From CAYNRE01 sp964399535 (GTDB lineage Bacteria > Planctomycetota > Planctomycetia > Pirellulales > CAYNRE01): 64,000 bases of DNA. Shown here one piece after another: positions 16,442 through 27,476 of this stretch (position 1 is the stretch's first letter; each line of letters begins with the position of its first letter). A model generated the notes under the pieces. That model saw only the letters and a program-made list of their open reading frames with translations, had not been told where the DNA came from and did no database searches. Both the position numbers and the translations under genes were made by a program. Location: assembly GCA_964399535.1 (NCBI GenBank), contig CAYNRE010000027.1:62001-126000 (forward strand), given 5' to 3'.

Positions 16442-17965
16442 CTAGGCCGCGTTGCGGCGCGGATCGGCCGACGGTGTTTCCAGGCCGCGCCGGGCCCGCG
16501 GCGGGCGATCCTCGAATCCACTCGATGGCTGTGCCGCCGGTGAGCCGAAGAGCCAGTCTCGCCACCGCCGCCAGAGTGGGTGCCGCATTTGGTCGAGGAA
16601 TTGCGCGCACCGCTGCAGAGGATGCTCCCAGGTCTTCAACCGGGCTAAGAGCATTTCGGCCGCCATCCGGGCGGCGGTGATCTCGGTCGCCAGTTCGGCC
16701 CGGCCGATCAGGTTCTCGGAGCGGTCGAGCTGCGATTCGGTGCGGTGCGTTTCCAGGGCATCGGCCAATCGGGCAACGCGCGCTGCCAGTTCCACGTCGG
16801 CCGATTCGAGGTGCGCCTGACACTCCTCGAGCGCGCGACGATGGTCGGCCTGATGCTCCGCAATCTGGTTGGCGATCGCCTGGTTCAACCGCTCGGAGCG
16901 CTCATCGAGCAAGCCGGCCAGCGTTTCGCGAAGCTGGTCGAGCGAAGCAACGGATTCCGATTCACCGGCCAACCGGCCGTCGCGCAACGCGTCTTCGAGC
17001 GGCTGAATACGCAGGGCCAGCGCCTGATCGACGTGCATCCGGGTGTGGTGGTGTCCCAGCCGGTCTTGCTGCAGGACCGCATTTTGTTTTTGAACCACGT
17101 CGACCAATTGGCGCGTTTGTTCGATCAAACCCTCGAGCTCCAACGTCGCTGCCGGCTCGGCTGGGCCGGCCGTAGGCGCGCCCCCCGTGGCTTCACCCGG
17201 TTTGGCCGCCACCACGCCGGCTGGCGAACTTCCGAGAGACACCCCGGCCGGGCTGGTCGAGCGGCGGACCTGGGCCGAGTGGGCCTGATACCAGAGCTCG
17301 CGGTAAAGGCCTCGCAGCGGTCCTGGTTCGATCGGTGGAAGCTGATGGTGGTGTCGCTCGATTTCATTGAACTCGGCCAGCGCCTGCGGAGCGAACGTCA
17401 GGCCCAGCGCCGCACAGGCCAGAGGAAGCCAGTTGCGAATCCAGGCGGCCGGCTGATCGAAATCGAACCAAACTACGGTCGGGTCATCGGCCACGATCTC
17501 GAGCAGCCGCTCGTTGTATTGCTGCCAAAGGGCGAGCCCCTCCTCGAGCGGGCGAGAATCGCGCACCGCCAGGCTCTGTGCGACGTGATACGGGTGCCTA
17601 AGGCAGGCCACGATCCGGTGCGGTCCGAGCAGTTCTTTCCAAAGGCCAAACGTGAGCACGGTGCGCGGGTCTTTCCAACCGGCCACCGGAAAGGCGCTCA
17701 AGGTATCGAGGAAAGCCTGCATCCGCGGCCGCTGCTCGGCGCCGCTGCCCAACTCGCGCGGCGGGTGAGCCCAATCGCCGCCCGCGTGGGCCAGGAGCTG
17801 GTCGTTGATTTCGACGGCGTCCCAGGTCTCGAAGTGGCCCCCCAGGTTGGAGGGGTTTCCGTCCATCAGCCGCTTACCCAAGTACAGGCCGCAATCGCTC
17901 AGCATCTGGGCGACCAACGAGGTGCCGCTGCGATGCATTCCCAGGATGGGTACGGTGAGCGCCAT
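16442..17965 (-). CDS. Sulfotransferase-family protein with coiled-coil tail
   Basis: 507 residues. The N-terminal half is a PAPS-dependent sulfotransferase domain: LGMHRSGTSLVAQML is the 5'-phosphosulfate loop, WKDPRTVLT and CLRHPYHVAQSLAVRDS are the 3'-phosphate region, and the domain ends near residue 240. The C-terminal half (about 280-470) is strongly helical and Glu/Ala/Leu-rich, for example DQLRETLAGLLDERSERLNQ, and should form a coiled coil. The acceptor could be a polysaccharide or lipid; nothing in the sequence decides. First gene of the minus-strand run ending with rhomboid, and divergent from the giant subtilase gene. Confidence 0.85.
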   Translation of the reverse strand: MALTVPILGMHRSGTSLVAQMLSDCGLYLGKRLMDGNPSNLGGHFETWDAVEINDQLLAHAGGDWAHPPRELGSGAEQRPRMQAFLDTLSAFPVAGWKDPRTVLTFGLWKELLGPHRIVACLRHPYHVAQSLAVRDSRPLEEGLALWQQYNERLLEIVADDPTVVWFDFDQPAAWIRNWLPLACAALGLTFAPQALAEFNEIERHHHQLPPIEPGPLRGLYRELWYQAHSAQVRRSTSPAGVSLGSSPAGVVAAKPGEATGGAPTAGPAEPAATLELEGLIEQTRQLVDVVQKQNAVLQQDRLGHHHTRMHVDQALALRIQPLEDALRDGRLAGESESVASLDQLRETLAGLLDERSERLNQAIANQIAEHQADHRRALEECQAHLESADVELAARVARLADALETHRTESQLDRSENLIGRAELATEITAARMAAEMLLARLKTWEHPLQRCAQFLDQMRHPLWRRWRDWLFGSPAAQPSSGFEDRPPRARRGLETPSADPRRNAA

Positions 17966-18459
17966 TGCGGAAATCGCGTTGCGAAAACGGGTTAGGGAAG
18001 CGCAGGCCGCCGCCCGAGGCTGGGCCGATCCGCCGATCGGCGGTGGCGGAGATTAAATCAGGGTGAAGACGGCGGGCAAGGTCAAACCGTTTCGATTGCT
18101 GTCACTACTACTTGATTGGCGAGCCGATTTCGCCAGGCCACGGCCGACCAACCCGGCCGTGGCACTGGCGGCGATTAGGTCCCCCCCCACCCCCCCCGGT
18201 TCCGTGCTCACCGTGATCGCTTGGGCGCCTATCTCAAGAGTTTGTGAGACAACCATTTGCGTTGACGAACCGGAACGGCCTGCGTACATTCGCAGTTGGA
18301 GCAGTTTCCGCACGGGACCGATCTCTCCCACCTTGGTCCCGGGAAGGTCTGCACGCGCAGATCGCGGGGGGATTCCCAGTTGGGCAAGACCGGTGGCCAG
18401 CGGCTCGCCCAGAGCTGAGCAGCAAGACGTCGCGGAACTTCGCTGGGAAGAACGCATCG
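17966..18459. other. Divergent intergenic region with hairpin and poly-C tract
   Basis: About 490 nt between the sulfotransferase and the subtilase genes. A 10-bp perfect stem (18137-18146 with 18154-18163, loop ACCAACC) has no T run on either strand, so it is not a standard terminator. At 18181-18197 there is C8-A-C8, which is G-rich on the minus strand. No strong promoter is seen. The plus frame is open from 18244, but those 72 residues show no homology and are excluded. Confidence 0.45.
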
Positions 18460-21400
18460 ATGTTCGGTCGCCGGGATGACAGCCCTAGGGGCCTGAGGGG
18501 GTGGGTTGCGCGCTGGCGCGCACTGCGCCCGCGGCTGGCCTTCGAAGCGCTGGAAGCGCGCCAGCTTCTGACCGTCGCCGAGCTGACGGCGGCGCCAGCC
18601 CTGGCCGAGGGGATCACGCTCGGCCCTCCGCAGTTGGCCGACGGCGGCGCCACCAAAGAACCGGCGCTGACCGAGTCGCTGGCCCAGGCCGTTGCCATGG
18701 GCCAATCGCCACGGCTGTTGAACCCCGACCACCAGTGGCTCGTGCAGCTGGATTCGCAAACGCCGGCCGAGGCCCTGGCCGCGCTGGCCGGCGTGGTCGG
18801 CCTTGAGCCCGCGACGCTGCTCGGCCAGGCCTACCTGGTCACGCTCGATCCCGAAATCGACCTGGAGGGGGCCGAGCGGCTCTGGTCGACGCTCAGCGGC
18901 GTTCAGTGGACCGATCCGCTCTTGCCGCGAATTTACGATCCGCGCTGGGTGCCCGACGACCCGCTTTTTCCGCAGCAGTGGAACCTGAACAACACGGGGC
19001 AATCTGGCGGTGTTCCCGGCGTGGATGCCCGCCTGGTGAGTGCCTGGGATCTGGCCCGCGGGTCGGGTGTGGTGATCGGCATCGTCGACAATGGGGTTCA
19101 GGTGACGCAGCCCGACCTGGCGCCGAACTACCTGGCTTCGGCCAGTTACGATTTCAACGGCAACGACCCTGACCCCTCTCCCAACCCGGGGCAGGCCCAT
19201 GGCACGAACAGCGCGGGCGTGGCGGTGGCGCGTGGCAACAACGGAATCGGGCTTTCCGGGGCGGCGCCAGAGGCGGCCCTGGCGGCGCTACGGCTCACCT
19301 CGGCGGCGGTCACCGACGTGCAGGCTTCGCAGGCGCTGGGGTACTTGAGCCAAGAGATCGACATCTACAGCGTGAGCTGGGGGCCGACCGACGATGGGCT
19401 GCGGCTCGAGGGGCCGGGACCGCTCACGCGCGCGGCGCTGGCCCAGGCAGCCACCAGCGGCCGCGGGGGACTGGGAAGTATTTTCGTTTGGGCCGCCGGA
19501 AACGGCCGGCTCGCCAACGACAATGTGAACTACGACGGCTACGCCAATAGCCGTTTCGTAATGGCCGTTAGCGCCATCAATGCCAACGGAGTCCGGGCGT
19601 TTTACAGCGAGCCCGGGGCGCCCATCCTGGTAGCCGCGCCATCGAGCGGAATCGCCGGTTCGACGGTCACTACCACCGACCTGGTGGGGAGCGAGGGTGC
19701 CTCGGCGGGCGACTATTCCGCCAGCTTCGGCGGCACCTCGGCTGCCGCGCCGCTCGTGGCGGGCATTGCCGCGCTGATGCTCGAGGTCAACCCGCAGCTC
19801 TCGGCCCGCGACGTGGCCCAGATTCTGATCGACACGGCTCAGCACAACGACCCGAACCAGCCCGACTGGGTGACCAACGGCGCCGGCCGCTGGGTGAACC
19901 ACAACTACGGGTTCGGCGCCGTCGACGCGGCGGCCGCGGTGGCGGCGGCGGCCCAGTGGAAAACGCTTGCTCCCGAGGTTACCTACCACAGCCCCGTGGT
20001 GCCGGTGCTGACGGCCATTGCCGACAACAGCCCGGTCGGAGTCACCTCGACGATCAACATTCCCGACGATTTTTCGGTTGAACGGGTCGAAGTTACCCTT
20101 TCCGCGACGCACACCTTTCGCGGCGACCTGGAGATCGTGCTCACCTCGCCCGATGGAACGCAGTCGGTGCTGGCCGAGAAGCACAACGACTCGGGCGACA
20201 ACTACTCGGGCTGGACTTTCAGCTCGGTGCGGCACTGGGGAGAAACTTCGCAAGGAGATTGGCAGCTGCGGATTCGCGATTTGTCGGCGGGCGACGTCGG
20301 TACGTTCGTCTCCTGGCAGCTCAATCTCTACGGAGCCCCGCGCCAGGGGCCGCCGCCGCTGAAGGTGATCGAGCAATCGCTTTCCGACCAGCAGCGCGGA
20401 CCGATATCGGAGCTGGTGCTGCGCTTTAGCCGCCCGGTCGACCCGGCCAGCTTCGACCCGGCCGAAGACCTGTTGTCGTTCACCGGCCCGGCCGGCGACC
20501 TGTTGGGAGCCCTTACGGCAACCACCTGGGAGGACAGCGAGCGACTGCGAATCGAGTTCGCACCGCAAACCATCGACGGGGTTTACACGCTGGTGCTGGG
20601 GCCAGAGGTGCTGGCCGCGGCCGACGGGGCGCTGCTGGACCAGGACGGCGACGGCCTGCCTGGCGAGCCCTTGGAAGACGGCTATACGGCGAGCTTTGCC
20701 ATTCTGGGGCCGACCAGCGCCGGGCTACCCGCCAGCAGCATTTCAGGCAGCAAGTGGAACGATCGCGATGGCAACGGCCAATGGGACCCGGACGAGCCGC
20801 CGCTGGCCAACTGGCAGATTTACCTGGATTTGAACGAAAACGGGCAATTCGACGGCCAGGCCACGCGAGAGTATCTGGCGGCAGACCCGCCGCGCCAAAT
20901 CATCGACCTGGCCACGATCGGCTCCACGCAAACCGTGGTCGGCCTGCCCGGCCCAATTCTCGACCTCGACCTGGAACTGTCGATTCAACACAGTTTCGTT
21001 GGCGACCTGAGTGCGGTTCTGATTGCCCCCGACGGTACCCGGGTAACCCTGTTTGCCGATGTGGGGGGCGCCGGCGACGATTTCATTCAAACCTGGTTCG
21101 ACGACGAGGCGGCCAGCGCCATCGCCGACGCGCCGGCCCCTCGAACCGGCAGCTTTCGGCCCAGCCAACCCCTGTCGGCCTTCGAGGGTCGACTGGCCTC
21201 GGGCACCTGGCGGCTGGAACTAACCGACGATGCCCCCCTCGACGACGGAGTGCTGCTGGGCTGGACCTTGAGAATCACGGTCGCCGAACCGAGCGCCCTG
21301 ACCAACAGCGAGGGTATCTATCAACTGGGGGCCTTGCCGCCTGGCGTGTACCAGGTGCGCGAGGTGCCGCAAGACCCCTGGCAGCAAACCTATCCGGCGC

Positions 21401-23958
21401 CGGTGCCGATTCCCCCGGCCGGCGGTGACGCGCCGGTGCTGCAGGGGCAGTGGTCGCTGACCACGACCGCTTCGACCGAGCCGGTATACGCTCTGGGAAT
21501 TCCCCAGGGCGCGGAAGTTCCGCTGCCCGACCCGCGCCCCCGGTTGCAGCAGTCTGGTCCCAAGGTGGGGATCGACCAGTTGCGGGCCGACCCGCGCTTT
21601 GCCGACGTGGACGGGCGAGGCTGGTCGGTCGTGGTGATCGACGGCGGCATCGACGTTGACCATCCGTTCTTTGGGCCCGATGCCGACGAGAACGGCATCG
21701 CCGATCGCCTGGTCTATCAGTACGACTTTGCCGACGGCGACAACGACGCCAGCGATCCGCAAGGCCACGGCTCGAACGTGGCCAGCATCGTGGGCAGCCA
21801 GGATGTCGACTACCAGGGCATGGCCCCAGGCGCCGACCTGATCGCGCTCAAGGTGTTTACCAACTCGGGCGCCAGCCAATTCGCTTATGTGGAAGCGGCC
21901 CTGCAGTGGGTCGTGGCCCACGTCGATCAGTACCACATCGCCGCGGTCAATTTGTCGCTGGGCGATCAGGCAAATCACGCCGCGAACCTGTCGCTGTACG
22001 GTCTGGGAGACGAACTGCAAGCCCTGGCCGAGCTGGGGGTCATCGTGGTGGGCGCCGCGGGCAATAACTTTTTCCCTGTTGGCGGCGCCGTGGGCGTTGC
22101 CTATCCGGCCGCCGATCCCAATGTGATCGGGGTCGGCGCCGTGTGGGATAGCGATGCCGGCGGGCCCATCGCCTGGCCCAACGGCGCGGTCGATATCACC
22201 ACGGGCGCCGACCGCATTGCCAGTTTTTCGCAGCGGCACCCCACGTTGGGCTCGGTGTTCGCGCCCGGCGCCCTGATTACCGGCGCGGGGGCCAGCGGGG
22301 GGCTCGCCACCTACGCCGGCACCAGCCAGGCGGCGCCGCACGTAACGGGAATCGCCGTGCTGGCCCAGCAGCTCGCCCAGCAGTGGCTCGGCCGCCGCTT
22401 GACCGGCGCTGAATTCAAGGCGCTGGTGGAACAGACCGGGGTCGACGTGGTCGATGGCGACGACGAGAACGACGACGTCGACAATACCGGGCTTACCTTT
22501 CAGCGCATCGACGCGGCGGCCTTGGCCCAGGCCATCGTGGCGCTGGCCCCGCATCAACCGGGTAGCCACGTAATTACCCTGGGTGCGGGCGAAGCCGTGG
22601 TCGGCGTGGATTTCGGCAATCACGACCCGACCTATTTGAACTTGCCCCCCGAACTGCAGCCGGTTCCCCAGGTGACCGTGAGCGAGGGAGACAGTTTCAG
22701 CATTCAGCTCGCAGGCACCGATCCGGATGCCGGCCAGCAGTTGACCTATCACCTGGCGCCCGGCGCACCGGTAGGAATGACTCTGGATCCGCACACCGGG
22801 TTGTTGAGTTGGACGCCCGACGACAACACCACCGAGCCGCTCGTTGTCGGCGTTACCGTCACCGACGATGGTTGGCCGGCGCAATCCGTCACGCAGACGT
22901 TTCAAATCAGCGTGCTGAACGTGGCGCCGACGGTTGTCCTCTCGGCCCAAGCGAGTGCGTATCGGGGCGAGGTGGTCACGGTCGATCTGCAGGCCTTGGA
23001 TCCAGGCGCGCAAGACACGGCAGCCGCTTTCACTTGGGAAATCGACTGGGATTCCGACGGTCTTTACGAGGAATCGTTCGCGGCCGGACCGCAGGCCATG
23101 GCGGCGCACCACTGGAGCGCGCTGGGGACGCTTACTTTTCAGGTGCGCGCCATCGACAAAGACGGCGGCGTGAGCACTCCGGTTGCTCACTCGGTGACGG
23201 TGTCGGAGTACGAGCTGCGGGCCAACCCCGATAGTCCCTCGCTGACCGATTTGATCTGGGGAGGCACGCCGGGCCTGGACGCCGTTTACTTCTTCAATCA
23301 GCCCAACGGCATTCGCATTTTCACCCAGTTCGAAAACCTGCAGCTCGTCAACCGCTTTACCACGGTTGTCGGCGTCACGGGCCGGGTGATCGCCTACGGT
23401 TTCGCTGGCAGCGACGTGCTGATCGGCGAGTTTCTGATTAACCGGCCTGCCTCGCTCTACGGCGGCGAAGGAAACGATGTGCTGGTCGGCGGGTGGCAGG
23501 CCGACCTGATCGACGGGGGCCCCGGCGACGACATCTTGCTGGGTGGTACCCGCACGGTCGACGGCGCCGATACGCTGCTGGGTGGCCAAGGGGCCGACCT
23601 GCTTTGGGGCAACTTCGGCAGCGACTCGCTTTCGGGCGGAGCCGGGCAGGATCTGCTGCTGGGCGATGCCTATCACTTCGACAATGTGCCCGCCGCAGTC
23701 TTTGCCGTGCAGGCCGAGTGGCTCTCGGACCGGACCTACCTCGAGCGCGTCGCCAATTTGAAGGGGCTCGGAACCGGGCCGCGCTTAAATGGCAACGTCG
23801 CGCTTGGGCCGGGAACCAGTACCCTGGCCGACGGCGCTGTCGATACCCTGATCGGCGGGCCCGACGAAGATTGGTTGATCGGCGAGTCGGGATTCGATGT
23901 GTTCGAGGACTCCGAAGCGGGCGAAGAGCAAACAAACAACCTGGGGGGCCCTCCCTAA
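18460..23958 (+). CDS. Giant secreted protein with two subtilisin (S8) domains
   Basis: 1832 residues. The N terminus has the planctomycete LEPR-XLL-type motif (LAFEALEARQLLTV). Order: first S8 domain with D210 (IVDNGVQ), H247 (AHGTNSAG) and S427 (GGTSAAAP); proprotein-convertase P domain (about 514-626); SdrD-like B domain (SGSKWNDRDGNGQWDPDEPP) containing a second P-like domain (about 824-944); second S8 domain with D1061 (VIDGGID), H1103 (GHGSNV) and S1289 (AGTSQAAPHV); Ig/cadherin-like and PKD-like modules; RTX-like calcium repeats (about 1650-1735, GGEGNDVLVGG). Both catalytic triads look intact. Likely exported and surface-associated or released. ATG 18460 follows GGAAG. The RTX block may bind calcium. 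Confidence 0.9.
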   Translation: MFGRRDDSPRGLRGWVARWRALRPRLAFEALEARQLLTVAELTAAPALAEGITLGPPQLADGGATKEPALTESLAQAVAMGQSPRLLNPDHQWLVQLDSQTPAEALAALAGVVGLEPATLLGQAYLVTLDPEIDLEGAERLWSTLSGVQWTDPLLPRIYDPRWVPDDPLFPQQWNLNNTGQSGGVPGVDARLVSAWDLARGSGVVIGIVDNGVQVTQPDLAPNYLASASYDFNGNDPDPSPNPGQAHGTNSAGVAVARGNNGIGLSGAAPEAALAALRLTSAAVTDVQASQALGYLSQEIDIYSVSWGPTDDGLRLEGPGPLTRAALAQAATSGRGGLGSIFVWAAGNGRLANDNVNYDGYANSRFVMAVSAINANGVRAFYSEPGAPILVAAPSSGIAGSTVTTTDLVGSEGASAGDYSASFGGTSAAAPLVAGIAALMLEVNPQLSARDVAQILIDTAQHNDPNQPDWVTNGAGRWVNHNYGFGAVDAAAAVAAAAQWKTLAPEVTYHSPVVPVLTAIADNSPVGVTSTINIPDDFSVERVEVTLSATHTFRGDLEIVLTSPDGTQSVLAEKHNDSGDNYSGWTFSSVRHWGETSQGDWQLRIRDLSAGDVGTFVSWQLNLYGAPRQGPPPLKVIEQSLSDQQRGPISELVLRFSRPVDPASFDPAEDLLSFTGPAGDLLGALTATTWEDSERLRIEFAPQTIDGVYTLVLGPEVLAAADGALLDQDGDGLPGEPLEDGYTASFAILGPTSAGLPASSISGSKWNDRDGNGQWDPDEPPLANWQIYLDLNENGQFDGQATREYLAADPPRQIIDLATIGSTQTVVGLPGPILDLDLELSIQHSFVGDLSAVLIAPDGTRVTLFADVGGAGDDFIQTWFDDEAASAIADAPAPRTGSFRPSQPLSAFEGRLASGTWRLELTDDAPLDDGVLLGWTLRITVAEPSALTNSEGIYQLGALPPGVYQVREVPQDPWQQTYPAPVPIPPAGGDAPVLQGQWSLTTTASTEPVYALGIPQGAEVPLPDPRPRLQQSGPKVGIDQLRADPRFADVDGRGWSVVVIDGGIDVDHPFFGPDADENGIADRLVYQYDFADGDNDASDPQGHGSNVASIVGSQDVDYQGMAPGADLIALKVFTNSGASQFAYVEAALQWVVAHVDQYHIAAVNLSLGDQANHAANLSLYGLGDELQALAELGVIVVGAAGNNFFPVGGAVGVAYPAADPNVIGVGAVWDSDAGGPIAWPNGAVDITTGADRIASFSQRHPTLGSVFAPGALITGAGASGGLATYAGTSQAAPHVTGIAVLAQQLAQQWLGRRLTGAEFKALVEQTGVDVVDGDDENDDVDNTGLTFQRIDAAALAQAIVALAPHQPGSHVITLGAGEAVVGVDFGNHDPTYLNLPPELQPVPQVTVSEGDSFSIQLAGTDPDAGQQLTYHLAPGAPVGMTLDPHTGLLSWTPDDNTTEPLVVGVTVTDDGWPAQSVTQTFQISVLNVAPTVVLSAQASAYRGEVVTVDLQALDPGAQDTAAAFTWEIDWDSDGLYEESFAAGPQAMAAHHWSALGTLTFQVRAIDKDGGVSTPVAHSVTVSEYELRANPDSPSLTDLIWGGTPGLDAVYFFNQPNGIRIFTQFENLQLVNRFTTVVGVTGRVIAYGFAGSDVLIGEFLINRPASLYGGEGNDVLVGGWQADLIDGGPGDDILLGGTRTVDGADTLLGGQGADLLWGNFGSDSLSGGAGQDLLLGDAYHFDNVPAAVFAVQAEWLSDRTYLERVANLKGLGTGPRLNGNVALGPGTSTLADGAVDTLIGGPDEDWLIGESGFDVFEDSEAGEEQTNNLGGPP

Positions 23959-23984
23959 CCGGTTCGGTTGGGCCAGGCTTTTTT
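23953..23984 (+). terminator. Probable intrinsic terminator of the subtilase gene
   Basis: The stem CCC-T-AACCG (23953-23961, one bulged T) pairs with CGGTTGGG (23965-23972) around the loop GTT. It is followed by CCAGGC and six T. The hairpin overlaps the TAA stop codon at 23956-23958. Confidence 0.5.
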
Positions 23985-24165
23985 GCCTTCGCGGCGCCCC
24001 TGGGCGGATCTCGCGGCGCCGCTTTTCGGGGGAATCATCATCGCCTGTGCCGCTCGGGCCGGGGCCGATTTTGCGCGGCCGCCGGGCACGGCAAATGGCC
24101 GGCACCCTTGCAAAACCAGGCCGGGTGGGATACTTCTTGGGGCGTGCCGGGGAAGGACCCTGGCC

Positions 24166-24579
24166 ATGTCCGAACCCGTTTTTCCAGTGGGTGTTATGGC
24201 AGAGACCAAGTCGCGGGCCTCGAAGCGAGTGCTGATTGTCGACGACGATCCGGAGATCGTCGATTCGATCCGGATCGCCCTGGAAGCCAAGGGATACGCC
24301 GTCTTCGTGGCGCGCGACGGCAACCAGGGCCTGGCGATGGCCGAGCGAGATGACCCCGACCTGGTGATTCTCGACATGATGATGCCGCGGCGAAGCGGGT
24401 TTCTGGTACTGGAGAACCTGCGCCGAACCCGGCCGGTACCGCTGCGCGTGATCATGATCACCGCCAACGAGGGGAGCCGGCACAAGGCCTATGCCGAGAT
24501 GCTGGGGGTAGACGACTACATCCGCAAGCCGTTCGCCATGGACCGGCTGATGGAATCGGTCGACCGGCTGCTGGCGTAG
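24166..24579 (+). CDS. Single-domain response regulator (CheY-like receiver)
   Basis: 137-residue phosphoreceiver without an output domain. The acidic pocket is LIVDDDPE, the phosphoacceptor is D70 in LVILDMMMPRRSG, the conserved Thr/Ser position is in VIMITANEG, and the Lys is in YIRKPFAMD. It probably relays a phosphate or controls a partner by binding. No histidine kinase is adjacent. ATG 24166 has GGAAGGA upstream; an alternative ATG at 24196 would lose ten residues before the domain. It lies about 200 nt after the subtilase gene, beyond a likely terminator, so is probably transcribed separately. Confidence 0.9.
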   Translation: MSEPVFPVGVMAETKSRASKRVLIVDDDPEIVDSIRIALEAKGYAVFVARDGNQGLAMAERDDPDLVILDMMMPRRSGFLVLENLRRTRPVPLRVIMITANEGSRHKAYAEMLGVDDYIRKPFAMDRLMESVDRLLA

Positions 24580-24977
24580 CCGGCCGCCGCGAGGCAAGTA
24601 GCCTTCGACGCCCATTGGCCGCGCTGCCGCCTTGCCGCCGCTGTGGCCCCGAGATCGGTGCCATAAGGTCAGCGCCGTAGGATCGACAACCCGTGTCGAC
24701 GATTCAGGCGTGAATCGGTACGCCTGGAACCTGCGTGGCCTGCTGGGCTACGACCATCGCAGTTCGTTGCCAACAGGGCTTGCGCTCGGCCGCCAAAAGT
24801 GTCCTGGCTGGGTGGCTGCCACCCGGCGGGGTCCCGTCCCCTGGGCGCCGCGCCGTGCGGAACCTGTGCCCCAATCGAGCCCTGGTCGGCCTGTTTTACA
24901 GGGCCGGCAGGCCCCTTGTGAAACTTATCACGAATCAGCCCGCCCGGGCGTTGCCGCGGGGTGGGAAAAGATCGACC

Positions 24978-25006
24978 TTGCCGTATTTTTAGTCGCTGCG
25001 CATACT
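24978..25006 (+). promoter_or_regulatory. Candidate sigma-70-like promoter for the prkA operon
   Basis: TTGCCG (24978-24983), a 17-base spacer containing an A/T-rich run, then CATACT (25001-25006). Each box matches four of six consensus bases. A transcript from here would carry a 340-nt leader before prkA. Confidence 0.3.
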
Positions 25007-25054
25007 TGCGGTTGAGGTGCTCAGGCGGTGTCTCGCTTCAGGAGGAAGCGACAC

Positions 25055-25336
25055 ATGACGCGCAAGACGCCGAATCTCCTTGACCGCGCTGGGCCCGCTT
25101 GCCTCCCGCCGTTCTTTTGCAATCTCCCTCCGGTCGTCCTAGCTGAGCCTGTTTCTCGGGCCAATTCGCGGGCGGCGGAGACCTCTTGGGTTTGCTTGCC
25201 CGCTTGCGTGGGGCGTGATTCCGGGGCTCTCGCTGCGCTCGAACCGTGCGCAGGGCGGTTGGTAGTACCGGAGGAGACGAACGAGGTAACCCACAGGTCG
25301 ATCGAAGTTTCGCCCAACTCGCGGCACCCCGGCTGA
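25055..25336 (+). CDS. Possible leader ORF upstream of prkA
   Basis: A 93-codon frame starts at ATG 25055, nine bases after a perfect AGGAGG (25040-25045), and stops 23 nt before the prkA start. The translation begins MTRKTPNLLDRAGPACLPPF and is rich in Cys, Pro and Arg, with no family I recognise. The strong ribosome binding site and position suggest a translated leader or coupling ORF. Its composition looks more like non-coding GC-rich sequence than like a normal protein, so I keep the confidence low. Confidence 0.3.
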   Translation: MTRKTPNLLDRAGPACLPPFFCNLPPVVLAEPVSRANSRAAETSWVCLPACVGRDSGALAALEPCAGRLVVPEETNEVTHRSIEVSPNSRHPG

Positions 25337-25345
25337 TTCCCCGCC

Positions 25346-25351
25346 AGGAGG
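25346..25351 (+). promoter_or_regulatory. Shine-Dalgarno that fixes the prkA start
   Basis: AGGAGG, eight bases before ATG 25360. It supports this start over the upstream in-frame ones back to 25246. Confidence 0.75.
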
Positions 25352-25359
25352 ACCGGCAG

Positions 25360-27408
<2,049 letters not shown>

Positions 27409-27441
27409 GCGGGGGGTTGGTCCCGCCCCGGTTTCGAAATG

Positions 27442-27469
27442 CCCAGCGCCGAGTACCCAGCGCCGAGTG
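27442..27469. repeat. 14-bp direct duplication before yeaH
   Basis: CCCAGCGCCGAGTA (27442-27455) is followed at once by CCCAGCGCCGAGTG (27456-27469), 13 of 14 bases identical. The second copy ends seven bases before the ATG of yeaH, where the ribosome binding site should be; no good Shine-Dalgarno is present. Confidence 0.7.
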
Positions 27470-27476
27470 CCCGAAA

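Larger units (their letters stand above)
24580..25359. other. Long leader region upstream of prkA
   Basis: About 780 nt before the PrkA start. It contains a moderate promoter-like pair at 24978-25006 and a possible leader ORF at 25055-25336, both listed separately. The first 400 nt (24580-24977) contain nothing I can support. Confidence 0.45.

Noticed and set aside
21220..23676. 818-codon minus-strand ORF inside the subtilase gene
   Set aside because: It is the antisense shadow of a strongly coding plus frame; high GC keeps antisense frames open. The product is His/Val/Arg-rich with no domain.
24632..25015. Plus-strand ORFs of 85 and 127 codons before prkA
   Set aside because: No good ribosome binding site, no recognisable fold, and they overlap each other in different frames.
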